Assembly (NCBI GenBank): GCA_964036315.1
Contig: OZ038485.1
Span: 102,330,841-102,394,840, forward strand
DNA from: Acanthosepion esculentum
Lineage: Eukaryota > Mollusca > Cephalopoda > Sepiida > Sepiidae
Reading direction: 5' to 3'
Length of the DNA: 64,000 bases
This document shows positions 11,346-22,720 of this stretch, in pieces. The notes under the pieces are model-generated. The model was not told the origin of the DNA and did no database searches. It saw only the letters and a list, made by a program, of their open reading frames with translations. A program made the translations under genes and the position numbers. The stretch's first letter is position 1. Every line of letters starts with the position of its first letter.

Positions 11346-12785
11346 TGTTGTTAACATTATGACCTTGTACCAGACTAGTAAATACATAGATAATTATTTA
11401 AGACTGCTTCTTTGATCGCTAGCTCTCTTAAAAGGAATCGAAAACTAACATGACCCATATAGGTTTTGTTATGCCAGAATATAGGTATTAATAAAGTAGC
11501 AAAAGTGTAATATTGTTTTAAGTTTTAAGATGGTATGCCGTTTCTAGTTTATTAGAATTTGTTTTGACCATTCCGCCTGTCAGTTTTTAATTAAGCAGTT
11601 ACACAAAATGTTTGGCATGTTAAACAATAAATCTTAGTGTCAACCAAAGACTAAAGAGGTTGGGAAATATTGCAAGCACAATGTTTTCAATGTAAAAATG
11701 ATGACAGTAATTTCAGTATCTGTTAGATGGTTATGACATGTAATAATTCTATTATGACATGTAATAATTCTATTATCTCACAACCTTGAGCACTTTTTAT
11801 GTCCAAGTACTTTTATTGTGATATAAAGATGATCTGACGTTTTAACCTTTGCAAACAAGCATATTTTGTTTGACAATAGTTCTTCTCTATATGACATATT
11901 CTCCAGGCATAGCAGCTCTAGACCAATGCATTTGCTTGATGCAACACAGCGTATGTGGTCAGTGGTTCTAACAAGTTGAAGAAACTGAAAAATTTCTCAA
12001 AGAATTCATTGAATCAAAATCATTCATTCTTTTTTCTTTTATGGAATGCACAATTCAATTGAACTAAAAGACAGCATAAGCTCAAATAGCATCATGGATC
12101 CTGAGGACTGAAAATTGAAGATATAAATGGTTATAGGAATCTTTTGTACCATGTCTTGTGTATAGATAGTACAGCCATCCTAATGTATTTCTTTTTTCTT
12201 TTTTTTGTTTTCTTGAAAGTTATACCATATTATCCATTAAAATCTCAATGTCATACATATATTTCACTAAAATATTTAATTTTTCACAATAGTAGAGAAA
12301 AGAAATGAACTAATTTCCTTTCAAAATTTATTTTCAGGGAAAGGTGCTAACTAGACATAGCTGGTAATACGTTTTAAGGTGTTAATTAATTTATCATATG
12401 TTTCTTTTCTATATATTAATATTATTATATTAATAAACTATGTAAATAAAAAAAAATATCTTTCATTAAGAATGAAGAGAGAAAACTTGATAAAAAAAAA
12501 AAATCAAAATATAAACATAATCTTTTGAGCAAAACTGTTTCAATTTTAAACATTACACTGGTTCCCAAAGAAAAAAATATTACCAAGACATATCAAATAG
12601 CTTCTGTAAATAATTTTTACCAACACCTGCCTACTTTGTGTTTCATTATCTATTGTGCTGACTGTATTTTCAATTATACAGTTTCAAATAAGATGTTTTA
12701 AGCTGATTATAAATTTCTGAAAATGTGTACTTGTCTATAATATGACCAGCCTATTTTGCCTTTTATTTTTATCGAAAATTCATTA
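11346..12785. other. AT-rich spacer with a 21-bp tandem duplication
   Basis: A 21-bp unit beginning 'ttatgacatgtaataattct' occurs twice in tandem at 11731-11772. The rest is AT-rich and unrecognised. Confidence 0.5.
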
Positions 12786-12786
12786 T

Positions 12787-12886
12787 ATTATGTACTAGAA
12801 AATATGGTAATACTAAATTTATTATGTACTAGAAAATATGGTAATACTAAATTTATTATGTACTAGAAAATATGGTAATACTAAAA
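12787..12886 (+). repeat. 34-bp minisatellite, three copies
   Basis: The 34-bp unit containing 'tgtactagaaaatatggtaa' begins at about 12791, 12825 and 12859. The copies are essentially identical, which points to recent slippage or unequal exchange. Confidence 0.9.
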
Positions 12887-12948
12887 TTAACTAATGCTGG
12901 GAATATTTGCCTTAATTTAATAATTGTAAATTTAAAAATTCGTTACAA

Positions 12949-12951
<3 letters not shown>

Positions 12952-13014
<63 letters not shown>
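12952..13014. repeat. (TA)n microsatellite
   Basis: About 31 TA units. The open frames reading IYIYIY on both strands are artefacts of this run. Confidence 0.97.
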
Positions 13015-13016
<2 letters not shown>

Positions 13017-13376
13017 CATTGAACCGGAAAACCAATGTCTTGATTCCTTGCATATATATTAAGAAATTCCTCTTAAGCACACATGAGGTTGGATAAAAAA
13101 AAATTAAAAAGAAAAATGTACGTTTCAATCACTCCCACCACTGATACTTTAATATCCTTGCTTTTCTTCTCTTCCCCCTTCATCTTCTTCTTCACATCCT
13201 CCTCCTCTCTATTACACCCAATGTCATGTGTGTTTGTTCATTTTTTCTTTTAAATAATATAGCATTCATTAGTTTTTTAATAAATAAAGCATTAAAAGGT
13301 CATTTGATAAAAATTGCCTGAGGATACTGTATGTTTGAAACCTAGGTAACAGATTCAACTGGTTTCCTAATTTTTA

Positions 13377-13377
13377 A

Positions 13378-13440
<63 letters not shown>
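13377..13440. repeat. (TG)n(TA)n microsatellite
   Basis: A short TG run followed by about 27 TA units. It abuts the mariner remnant that begins at 13441. Confidence 0.95.
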
Positions 13441-13442
<2 letters not shown>

Positions 13443-14332
13443 GTGGCTGCTGGAAGACCCTATGTTTGTAACAAGACTCTGCACCATCCCAAACAAGCAG
13501 GAGAACCCAGTCATGGCTATCAGATAATTTCTGCTTCCACATCACCCCTTACATCTGGCCACCTAATTTTTCAGATTGCAACCCCCTTGATATTATGCGT
13601 GTGGCACAGTTGAGTGAGAGACAAACAAAACTCATAACACCAAAGATGAACTGAAGGCAAGGATTATGGCAGCATTCATCAACTTAAACAAGGAGGCTGT
13701 CCAGAATAGTTGCAGGATATTCTGAAGTCATCTGGAGCAGGGGTTTTCAAACTTTTTGACTTGCGGACCCCTTTATATTTCAGGCTTTACCTTAGGGACC
13801 CCCTTATAAATGCTTATGAAATTTATACATAAATATTTGCTGAATATAACATATACTTTTGCATTAATGCAATAAAAGCTGGTTTAAAGCTTACTTTAGA
13901 CATAAGTGTTCAAATAAATTAATGCTGCATGTTGCTGCAAAATGTAACAAAATTAAATTTTGTTATATTAAAATATTAATTTCACATGTAAATGAAAACA
14001 GTAATAGTATTTAACAAATAGTTTTATTGTCAATTACGCACACAAGATTTTTTAATACGCACTTAGTGAGAAGGATGTGATGGCTTGGCTTTGCACAAAC
14101 TGTCAATTCTTACTGATAAACATACACGCAAGTACTTTCTGGAGCAAGTCTGGATCTGTATTTGTTTTTCAGATTGGTTAGGGCCGAAAATACTGCTTTG
14201 CATAAAAAAAGTCTTTGCTGTCAACGGACCCCCTATCTTGTCCTTGCGGATACCCTGTGGTTCGCGGACCCCAGTTTGAAAACCCCTGATCTGGCGGGCA
14301 TGGTTGAAGGCAATGGCAATTTTATTGAATAA
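13441..14332 (+). pseudogene. Mariner/Tc1-type transposase C-terminus, split by a hAT element
   Basis: The plus strand encodes, across several frames, the last part of a mariner-like transposase. At about 13576 DCNPLDIM appears, followed after a frame change by DELKARIMAAFINLNKEAVQ. These match the family's PDxNPLDYYVW and DELKARIMAAFTNLNKETV region. The sense resumes after the hAT insertion with a short MVEGNGNFIE-stop ending at 14332. The 5' side is cut by a (TA)n run at 13440. Frameshifts, an internal stop and the insertion make it non-functional. Confidence 0.75.
13738..14288. mobile_element. hAT-superfamily MITE, 551 bp
   Basis: Ends are CAGGGGTTTTCAAACTTTTT and the complementary ...CAGTTTGAAAACCCCTG. 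The element is flanked by the 8-bp target duplication ATCTGGAG (13730-13737) and ATCTGGCG (14289-14296), which differ at one base. Eight-base duplications and CAGNGG-type ends are typical of hAT transposons. The inside repeats 'gcggacccc'-like motifs near both ends and contains no transposase, so it must have been moved by an enzyme encoded elsewhere. It sits inside a mariner transposase remnant and is therefore younger than it. Confidence 0.9.
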
Positions 14333-14454
14333 ATTTACTCTTTATTATTTTTCAAGATAATTTTGTAAATATAACTTTTAAAATTAGATGTCAGTGTTAT
14401 TTTCATTTTTGTTTAATTTACACGACAATTTATCCATCGCACTAATATATATAA

Positions 14455-14457
<3 letters not shown>

Positions 14458-14493
<36 letters not shown>
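14458..14493. repeat. (CA)n microsatellite
   Basis: About 17 CA units after a short TA-rich lead. Confidence 0.97.
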
Positions 14494-14494
<1 letters not shown>

Positions 14495-14685
14495 TTTAAA
14501 ATCTCTTAATGCTGTAATAAAATTTAGAAGGCTCAAGATCATTAGTAAAAAAAAATATTAAACTCTGAAAAAGAGGAGTGATAAATGGTTAGCCTGCTTT
14601 TGTTTTTTACATTTTTTGATTCACCACTCTACAACAAATAATAATTTTCTTTGTTTATTCTCTCCCCCCTTTTGTTTTAATATAT

Positions 14686-14714
14686 TTGTGTGTGTGTGTG
14701 TGTGTGTGTGTGTT
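14686..14714. repeat. (TG)n microsatellite
   Basis: About 14 TG units immediately before the pogo-like segment. Confidence 0.97.
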
Positions 14715-14717
14715 ATA

Positions 14718-15315
14718 GTACAACTCTCTAAACCAAACATCAGATGATCGGTATTGAGGGTACTGTTTCGGATTCGAGGAAGAAAAGGCTGCAGTGGCAA
14801 GCTTAAAATTTTTATTAAGTTTTAGAGTTTAGGATACAAAAGGTAGTTTGTAATATTGATTTGTTTTTATTTAAAATGTAGATTGACTACATAAATGTAC
14901 AAAAAATAATTGACAACCAATAGTAATGAAAAAATTTGTGCTAAACGAATATTGTAATTTGTGAAAGTTTTTTGTGAAGCATTTCTCCTTTTATTTTCAC
15001 AAGACAAAGCAGCCTGTGAAATTTTCCCTCTCTGGTTTTTTACATAGAAAAGTGTACTTCTTTCAATATTATATTCTTTCATTAGAACTGAGTTACTTAT
15101 TCCTTTATCTATGTTTTCAATAATGTCACGTTTTTGCACAAAAGTCAAAGTAATTCTCTTCCTTTTTGGACTTAGTGACATTATTATGGGTAAGAAATAT
15201 TCAGTAATAATTACAATCTGTAAAAGAAGTCAAAAATAAGGATATGCAGTACAACTCTTCTAAAGTGAACATCTGAGATGTTTGGTATTGAGAGTACTGT
15301 TCTGATTTAAAGGAA
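14718..15315 (-). mobile_element. pogo/Tigger-like transposon fragment with direct end repeats
   Basis: Two similar sequences of about 65 bp, 'agtacaactctctaaaccaa' at 14719 and 'agtacaactcttctaaagtg' at 15248, lie on either side of the DNA-binding-domain frame. Both continue into 'ggtattgag.gtactgttc' and 'gaggaagaaaa'-like text. They look like the same transposon end repeated in the same orientation, not the inverted pair expected of an intact element. One reading is two elements side by side, another is a rearranged single element. Confidence 0.5.
14867..15181 (-). pseudogene. CENP-B/pogo-type helix-turn-helix domain fragment
   Basis: The 104-residue minus-strand frame starts MSLSPKRKRITLTFVQKRDI and continues through a region with SVLMKEYNIERSTLFYVKNQ. 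This is the layout of the N-terminal psq/CENP-B-type helix-turn-helix of pogo and Tigger transposases (KRKR..LT...K..II..I..G.S...L...Y.I..ST...IK....KI). That domain binds transposon ends. After about residue 55 the similarity stops and the protein ends in low-complexity sequence. The second helix-turn-helix and the DDE domain are absent. A domesticated gene is possible in principle but nothing here supports it. Confidence 0.7.
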
Positions 15316-15405
15316 GAAAAAGCATTATGTTTATGTCAATACAAAAGTTCAGATTTCAAGATGAGTCCAAATTTGAGGAAGTGTAAATTTGGGAAGTTCT
15401 CGTGT

Positions 15406-15412
<7 letters not shown>

Positions 15413-15453
<41 letters not shown>
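15413..15453. repeat. (TA)n microsatellite
   Basis: About 19 TA units between short TG/CA borders. Confidence 0.97.
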
Positions 15454-15459
<6 letters not shown>

Positions 15460-16429
15460 GAACACACTTTTAAAATGGTCCTTTTTAAAACCACAATAAA
15501 ATTTTGTACTCCCTGACAGATTTACAGTAATTTAGCTTTCTAGCTGACTATTTTTGTGCTTTTCTTATTTAAAAGCAATACTTAGTTAAAAATATCTCAC
15601 AATAATTTTGAAAAAAAAAAAAAAAATTTCTCATTCAGTTGAATCTAAAATCTACATGGACTGTTCTTGATTAATCCTTAAATATAAAACAAAACTGATA
15701 TACTGCAAAGAAAATGAAATTGCCTAAGATAACCTGTTTTTATCACTTCACCAGGGTTTCTGTTTTTTATGTTAATGTATGTTTAACTAAAGTGAATGAC
15801 AAAATGAAGCTGTTTTTCATGATGAATTGCATGAAAGCAACAAAGAAATCAATTAAATTTTGCTACACATCATCTTATTCTGCAACATGGATTATAGCAA
15901 TATCTGCTCTTTTGCATTTAAGAGATTTCTCCAATATCGGGTGATGGAGAAAGGGTTCAAAGCCTCTGTATAAGCCCCTGAAGATTTTCCTCTTTATCCA
16001 ATCAGTTGCAGTGTTCATGTCACATGACCTGATTGTTGTTGTTTTTCAAATTTCATTGAAACTCTACAAAGGAAAGATCTTCAAACAAAAGCAAAATATT
16101 TGGAGGTAGCGTTATCTGGTTAGAATAACCAATAGCAACTCTCGTCTTTGGGGATGTCTCGATAACATTCTTTTATGTTCTTCAGTTACTCCTAATAATT
16201 TTAAGATTTATAAGAAATTCAATACAGATGCAGTCCAGACGATCTTTCCAATGCCTCTTACAAGAATAAACTGAGATTTTATTATTATTTTTTTATTGAC
16301 AGTCTAGAGAAAAATACATGGCCATTAAGGTATATCAAACATATTCATTTTTACCATAAAGCGCATTTTTTTAGACACATCTAGACGATCTATAATTTTC
16401 TCTCTCATAAATAGCTATTTGCTTCTAAG
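15454..16429. other. AT-rich spacer, nothing recognised
   Basis: A poly-A run lies near 15612-15627. The frame at 15714-15944 has no motif or family resemblance. Confidence 0.5.
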
Positions 16430-16812
16430 CACACACTTTGGCTAGTGTGATTACTGCAACTATGCTAGAAGGATCATAGTTACACTTTCTGGGAAAGAGA
16501 TTACACAATCTGATATAATCAACAGTTTGAACACGGGCAGTACAATCATACTCTTGATCACGATGACTTGTGACTTTGTGCCAGCACAAGCATTGATAGC
16601 TTTCCTGCAACCGTCCAATTTCAATCATAAGACTTGGGTAAATCTGTGGTATGGTTTTCAGGTACTTTCACACATTCATTGTTTTCCCAGGCAGATAACA
16701 TAAAGAAATCTTCTCCCTCGTTGATTAAACAAGGTGAGAATTGAACTCTGGGTCTCATAGTTAGAAAACTATCATTCTGACCACCAGCCCAATTGCCCAT
16801 ATTTTCTTTAAT
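16430..16812 (-). repeat. SINE C, minus strand
   Basis: Reverse orientation. The tRNA-like head is at the right ('gagaattgaactctgggtct', a reversed B-box region, and 'gttagaaaactatcattctg') and the body extends left to about 16430. It matches the copies at 38.6, 49.9, 54.3 and 60.9 kb, for example in 'ctgtggtatggttttcaggt'. Confidence 0.7.
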
Positions 16813-16954
16813 ATATACTTGTATATGATAAAAAAAAAAAAAAAAATTTCTTGTGACACTTCCTTTTGGACTTCATTGGACTAAATTTGTTATGCTGGGG
16901 GCACTTGGAATTTTTTTTATTTTTATTTATTTTTTAATCAAGCCAATTTCATTT

Positions 16955-17200
16955 AGATTCTTTTTTCTTTTTTTTTTTTTTTTTTCATCACTTTTGTTAG
17001 TAGATATCCCACACTTTGATAATAGACGTTCTGTCAGGAATAGTGAAATGTAAGAGCCCGGGTACAAATTTACTGTAGATGACGTTGCAATCAAGCCACT
17101 CACCAGACATTTTCATCATAGTGAATTGTTTTCTCCTTTGATCAGAGTAGCAATTTTTTTTTTATGTTAAAATTGTGGCCAGTCTCTCTACAGTTGCATC
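16955..17200 (+). repeat. Relic of the repeat seen at 29.64-29.98 kb
   Basis: The stretch 'tagtagatatcccacacttt' to 'gaattgttttctcctttgat' parallels 29700-29850 in order and spacing, including a conserved 'gtgaaatgtaagagccc'/'gtgaattgtaagaacct' block. At 29.9 kb the same repeat continues into a hammerhead-like hairpin; that part is not recognisable here. Confidence 0.4.
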
Positions 17201-17386
17201 AGTTGTAAATGTTTTCTCTCATCTTGTTTTAGTAGATGTTTTCTTTCATTTATTTCTCTAATATTTCAAGAAAAAAAATTTCCCTTCCATGTGATTGAGA
17301 TTAAAGGATAGACAGGGAATTTCCTTTCCTTTTCCATTCACATTGTAATTGGCATGAATAAGCAGACACACACCTTTTTTTTTTCC

Positions 17387-17905
17387 CTATGTCACAGAAA
17401 TTTTTATTTGTTTTATTTTTGAAAAGGCTTGAGAGCCACAGGGTAGAGGTAGAAGGTTACTGTTAAAATGGCTATGATGAATGAAGTATGACATCCGTAC
17501 AAGATGAGGTGGTAGAAAATGAAGATTACGAGGATAAGATAGTTTACCCCCTTGACTTGAAGAGGTTAAGAACGAAGCGCTCTGGGCAGTATACATAAAG
17601 GAGTCTGTTCCACAAAATAGTAATTCTTGAAAAGAACCTTTCAGAGTGGAACTTTCTGGAAATAGCAATATAGGGAAAGGTTGCAATGTTGCATCTGTGG
17701 GAAAAGAGGCTGTTGAGTGAAGAATAAGCCTTCTCCAACAAGATAGCATCAACAATTTTAAATTATCAGGGCTGAAAAGTGACGATTGAGAAGCTCCAGA
17801 CTAATCTGACTCTAGTAAAGTTAAGGCATGGCAGAAGGTGTTAGGTACTTCCTGGAGTGATAGGAGGAGCTGACCTTTCTTCCGGCATCTTTTAGCAATG
17901 GATCT
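17387..17905 (-). mobile_element. Third LINE family, reverse-transcriptase C-terminal tail
   Basis: On the minus strand, one frame carries SERFFSRITILWNRLLYVYC and continues with LNLFKSRG. This is the typical LINE ending pattern of the type FF.RT..LWN.LP......L..FKSRV. The overlapping longer frame (17755 to 17387) is out of register with it. Nucleotide similarity to LINE E and F is not obvious, so I treat it as a separate, more decayed family. Confidence 0.5.
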
Positions 17906-17914
17906 TATATATAA

Positions 17915-18230
17915 GGCACGGTGGAGTAATGGACAGCAGCTTGGATTGAGGAATCGGAGAGCTGAGTTTGATTTCCATTCGAATCCATTACATTCACTTA
18001 TGTACTAATACCCTTGGGAAAGGTATGAAACCTCTTCTTCTCCCCCCAGCTATTGGTAAATAGCAGGACCGACTGGGTTCTATAGCCTTGGATGGCAACT
18101 GGTCTACTGCAGAAAGAAATGGCAATCTACTGCAGGAAAAAATCTACCTTGTCATGTATCAAAAGATACATGATCGCCTAAGTGTGTATTATGCATAGCA
18201 CTTAACTGACTGATTGATATATAATACCCT
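17915..18230 (+). repeat. SINE B, near full-length
   Basis: The tRNA-like head has 'ggagtaatggacagcagctt' and a B-box region 'gagctgagtttgatttcc'. The body contains 'cccttgggaaaggtatgaaa' and 'agccttggatggcaactggt'. It matches copies at 27.5, 33.05, 38.0, 42.96, 44.95 and 48.86 kb. Confidence 0.75.
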
Positions 18231-19114
18231 ACGCCGACACTATGACATAAATTCACTAGGCAATCATCAGGTATGAATAAACTGGCCATTATAGAGTTTA
18301 AATTTCTTGGTCTTGTGGTGTTAGTGTAGTTAGATAATTTATTACTATTATTAAATATTTAAGTGTACTATAATTTGAATTTAAACTTGTCCTTATAATT
18401 AAAATTTAAAACTTCAAAATTCCAATTTCATTTTAAAAATCTGAGAACTCTGGTGGTTATATGCATTAAAAAGGATTCATACTATGTTTTAAGGGGGATA
18501 ACTCTTTCTTTTGCCTGGGGTAAAACACTTAAAAGGTGATAGCAATAATAAAAACAATAATAGGTAACAGCAATAATAGTAATAATATTGATAATAGTAT
18601 ATGTGGGGTCCAAATGAGAAAAAAACTATTAATCTAGGTCAACATGCTTGAGCAGGTATTTGTTTCTATGTCTGCATGAGGTCATTAATTCACTTCTTTT
18701 GTTTAACAAATTAGGGTTATCTATATGTTTTAGGATGGCAAGTTTTTTTCTGAAAGATTTAAATTACATTCATTACCTTTTCCGCTGAAAGAGTTGCCTT
18801 TTGCTATGTAATCAGGTTTCTATTGCCACTTGTTTTCCAGAACAATTTAAAGAGGGCAGTACTGTTACTATATTTAATATTGCCTAATGTCATTTGGTGA
18901 TGGTAGAAACATGATTTTCAGTTGAACCAAAATAGAATTTCACATTGCCATCATGTTTGATGCTAACTCTATAAATTATACCTTTAGTCATGCACTTTCC
19001 ATTCAGCAGGCAGGTCTTGTTTTTCTTCAATTGCATTCGAAAAATAAAAGCATTAGAAGTTAGTGGGAAGCGGTATTAATCTTAAATCTGTATGTCCTCA
19101 AATACCAGCTGCAC
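18231..19114. other. AT-rich spacer, nothing recognised
   Basis: Includes AAT/ATA-rich simple sequence around 18540-18600. No coding signal. Confidence 0.5.
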
Positions 19115-19136
19115 CCTGTGTGTGTGTGTGTGTGTG

Positions 19137-19174
<38 letters not shown>
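19115..19174. repeat. (TG)n(TA)n microsatellite
   Basis: About 10 TG units followed by about 18 TA units. Confidence 0.95.
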
Positions 19175-19178
<4 letters not shown>

Positions 19179-19309
19179 TGCACTTGAGGTATGGAGTGAA
19201 ACTGAAACCAATAGACGTTTAGAGCCTAATTGAGAGTGAAATCATTCATGGTGTCTGGAGAAAATTTGGCATCTGACCAATAATAAAACCATACTTTGTT
19301 TTTGAAGTA

Positions 19310-19765
19310 GTGAAAGTTGATGAATTTTGTAAGCTTTCTTTATGACAGTGAATGTTGGATGATTTCCTCAAAGATGAAGAAGAGATTCAAGGCAACGGAG
19401 ATGTGATTCTACAGAAGGATGCTAAGGATATGATGGACTGAGTGTGTGAACAACTATGAAGTCTTAGAGAGGATGCAAACAAAGAGGGGTCTTATACTTC
19501 ACATCAGGAAGAGGCAGCTGAAGTTTCTGGAATACATAATGAGGAAGGAGCGCCTGGAGAATCTGATACTCACGAGTCAAATAGAGAGAAAGAGAGACAA
19601 AGGAAAACAACACATGACATACTTAACAGGCTTGAGCAAGTGGATGACAGAATGTGGTCTGGGGGAGATGGCAGAGGGAAGGAACTTGTTGAGAGCTGTA
19701 AGGGATAGGAGGTGGTGGAGAGCCATGATTGACTATGTCCTGAAAGGACATGGCACATAAAAAGA
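19310..19765 (+). mobile_element. LINE F copy 4, best-preserved C-terminal tail
   Basis: The open frame 19446-19760 gives 104 residues with RKRQLKFLEYIMRKERLENL and ends WRAMIDYVLKGHGT-stop. Upstream, out of frame or across stops, are the equivalents of CWMISSKMKKR and FYRRMLRI. This tail follows the reverse transcriptase domain in many non-LTR elements and is often the only part left because insertions are 5'-truncated. The stop is followed at once by 'cacataaaaagaacgaagc'. It serves as the reference for the other LINE F copies in the window. Confidence 0.85.
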
Positions 19766-21432
19766 ACGAAGCTTAAATTATTATGGTATGAAAGCAAAAT
19801 ACTTAGAATAAAAGGTTGGCTATGCATTTAGTATGGCATGAAAACAACTGGAAGTATAATGGGTAGGAAGGCCTACCTCAGTCTGGTATGTGGGCAAACC
19901 GATAACTGAGGATGGGGCAAACTCCCAATGAGAGACATGGAAAGGAAAATTTTTATTGCATTTCTAGGAATGAGCAGAACAAGAAAAGGTTTTAAATAGT
20001 GATTTTCTTATTTTGATTTAATTTTTTTTAGTCATCTGAAATTTTTTTTTTTACCTGGGTTTGTTGGTTACAATCCTGCTAGGAATATATATTTATTTTG
20101 TATTTTACTACAAAATTGTTTCACAAGGCGAAAGGAGAACTGGGGAAAAGGCTTGTCTTCACTGACTATCCTAGTCCTAGTTAATCACATTCATGACACA
20201 TTCATTCATTACAATATCCCCAATCACCGCAAGAACTTATCCATCACCTTTCAATCTTACATATACCACATATTCAAAGGGGACCTACAAAACACCCCAT
20301 GACATAAAAATTCATAAAAGTTCAAATGTCTCTTTTTGCTTTATTTTTTTCTCCTTTTTTATTTTTTATTTTTTTAAATATATAAAAATTTATGTAATAA
20401 TGAAAATGATGGGGGGAGTGAATGAACCCAAAAGCCAAACTAAAGATTGCAACAAAAACAAACTAAAATAGATGTTAGTAGGACTCATCCATCCCTCAGA
20501 ATAATAAGAGAGGCCACTATATTTTGCCATTCGACAGAATTAAGCAACACACTCACTAATGGAGTGGGAAGGAAAAATTAAACGGTAGAGTAGGAAAAAT
20601 CAAAGTCTGACCCAGCTGAAAAAATGGGACAAAAGCAAACTGGGGAGGCTGGGAATCTCGACATGGAGCCAATTAAAGAGAGTGCCAGGGGCAGGCCAGG
20701 AACATAACTTACTCACATAAACTAGGAAAACAAATAGTGTCTAACTTAACCAGGGGAAGGTTCGCAGGAAAGTGCCCCATTGCATTAAGGAGACTTAAAT
20801 GCAAAAAAATCGAGATTAGCCCTGTTTGCGCAAACCAGGCTCACCACAGATACCCACCTTTTGCTGAAATCTTTCAATATCAAACACTTTCTATCAGATC
20901 TGATCTTCATCCTGAACTGATGCCCAAAGAATCCATCCTGATGAGTATAACACTCATATAATAAAATTCTTTCCACAATCCGGCTAGGAATAATTTATAG
21001 GCAGAAGCACACAAATGCATACTGGAATTTTTTCCTAACCAATAAAATAGGTCAGTTCTCTGTTTCATCTGACGTAGTCCTGGTCTATCTTGTCTTGAAG
21101 TCAGAATGCTACATTTGTTTGTCCAAACTAGCTCTTGTGTGTCAACCCCAATTCTTAGTTTGTGAACTTCTTGCCATATAATTTGTTAATTTTCCTTGCA
21201 TATATTGTTTGCTTGCTTTATATTATTTTTTTATCCTGTTCTTTTCTTTTTCTTGTTATTTGCTTATTGCAAACTTTGTCAATTCTGTTTGTTGGACAAT
21301 TCTTTTACTTACCTTGCATTTGATCATGGCTGCTCACTTCACAGGGTTCAAATATTGAGTAGCGTAAAATTACACAATTATTTAACCCATTACATTAACC
21401 TGAATATGATCAGTAATACTTTCATTTAAAAG
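19766..21432. other. Spacer, no gene recognised
   Basis: The frames at 20193-20471, 20737-20961 and 20976-20785 show no motif. The stretch 20480-20990 is somewhat less AT-rich than its surroundings but I cannot assign it. Confidence 0.4.
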
Positions 21433-21552
21433 TAATTAAAATCATTGCAGCCTTGGATCCAAGGTGATGATGGTGGCATTCCAAACTCTTGCACTGTCCC
21501 CAGACAAAATACAATTACAAATATTTTTAGACAACCAGATATATATTATATA
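21433..21552 (+). repeat. 120-bp sequence, left copy of a near-perfect inverted pair
   Basis: Its reverse complement recurs at 22438-22557 with one difference by eye ('gtctgggg' against 'gtcagggg'). The landmark is 'gcagccttggatccaaggtg'. Confidence 0.95.
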
Positions 21553-21849
21553 CATATAAAAAAAAATCAAATATGCCAAGGTATACATTTTCAACTGTGA
21601 TTCTCTATAAACTTTTCCTCCATGAACAAAAATTCTGGTTTTTACCTCTGCAATGTTTTGTTAAATCTGTTTTAAGTTATATGCTATATTTTTAATATTT
21701 TTTTTTTCTTTTTCTTCTAGGTAAGTTGAAACTCAACTCTTCATTGGAATTCAAATACGTGTCTTCACTATGGTAATGTCTTTTGTGCTCGTAATTTTTT
21801 TTCGTTCTGGATTAAATCATCAATGTTCATTTAAATAACTGTGCTTCTG

Positions 21850-21940
21850 CAGAGCTCTGGGTGGCTTGATGGTTAACAGCATGGAGAATGGGATTGGTAA
21901 AATGTGTTCAAACTCCAGCAGAAATAGCATTAATAATACA
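21850..21940 (+). repeat. tRNA-like SINE head fragment
   Basis: The stretch 'ggtggcttgatggttaacag' with 'gtgttcaaactccagc' has A-box and B-box spacing like the SINE B/C heads. No body is recognisable downstream. Confidence 0.4.
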
Positions 21941-22084
21941 TTTTTTAGAAAAAGCATGAATCTGCTTTTCCTCACCACCTCCAGAAGTGGATAAAACAAT
22001 CTTGATTAGCTAAAGTGCAATATGTGAATTCAAAACCAAGAGTGAAATTGACTCCACCCACCATGTCTAGCATGCAATATTTTT

Positions 22085-22720
22085 GTCTATATTTCTGAGA
22101 TGAGGTATTATGTACACTATTTACATTATTCGGACTATTGTCTTCATCTTTGTCACTATATTTATTAAAACATTTTGGCCGTTGTATGCTCTGGCCTTCT
22201 TCAGGTGGTTGGAAAAGCGATAATAACAACAAAAATTGCAATATGAGCTCTGGTAAAAAATGTTGAAGACATAAGATTTATAATACCCAGAAATTCAAAC
22301 ACAGATGTCCTTAAGGACACATGGCACAGTGGATAAAGGTGTTGGTTAGATCCAGTGACAGGACCCAAAGAGTGTGAGTTCAATACCTGGTTAAGGCAGT
22401 GGAGAACTTGGAGAGAGGAATTAACAGAAGATAATTATATATAATATATATCTGGTTGTCTAAAAATATTTGTAATTGTATTTTGTCAGGGGACAGTGCA
22501 AGAGTTTGGAATGCCACCATCATCACCTTGGATCCAAGGCTGCAATGATTTTAATTATAAACGTGGCACGTGGAACTAGGACAGTCTACTCCAGTGAATG
22601 AAATAAAGGGTTCAGTTTGACATTCCAACCAGGCCAGAGTGTACAACGGTCGAAACGTTGTAATAAATATGGCGGCAAAGATGAGGACAATAGTCCAAAT
22701 AATGTAAATAGTGCAATATT
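22085..22720. repeat. SINE A, head-to-head dimer interrupted by an inverted copy
   Basis: A minus-strand arm (about 22085-22215) is followed by a plus-strand copy beginning with the tRNA-like head at about 22316 ('acatggcacagtggataaag'). The plus copy is interrupted at 22438-22557 by the inverted 120-bp sequence and resumes at 22562 ('acgtggcacgtggaactag') to about 22715. About 25 bp of SINE A sequence is missing at the interruption. Confidence 0.8.
22438..22557 (-). repeat. 120-bp sequence, right (inverted) copy inside SINE A
   Basis: Reverse complement of 21433-21552 with one mismatch. It replaces a short part of SINE A, so the left copy is probably the source and this one the derived copy. 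Confidence 0.95.

Noticed and set aside
12872..13128. Open frames reading IYIYIY on both strands at (TA)n tracts (also 13.4, 38.4, 57.8, 58.0, 60.8 kb)
   Set aside because: Pure translation of a dinucleotide repeat, open in every register without TAA/TAG; not genes.
16425..16628. 67-codon minus frame
   Set aside because: Lies wholly in SINE C, a tRNA-derived noncoding element.
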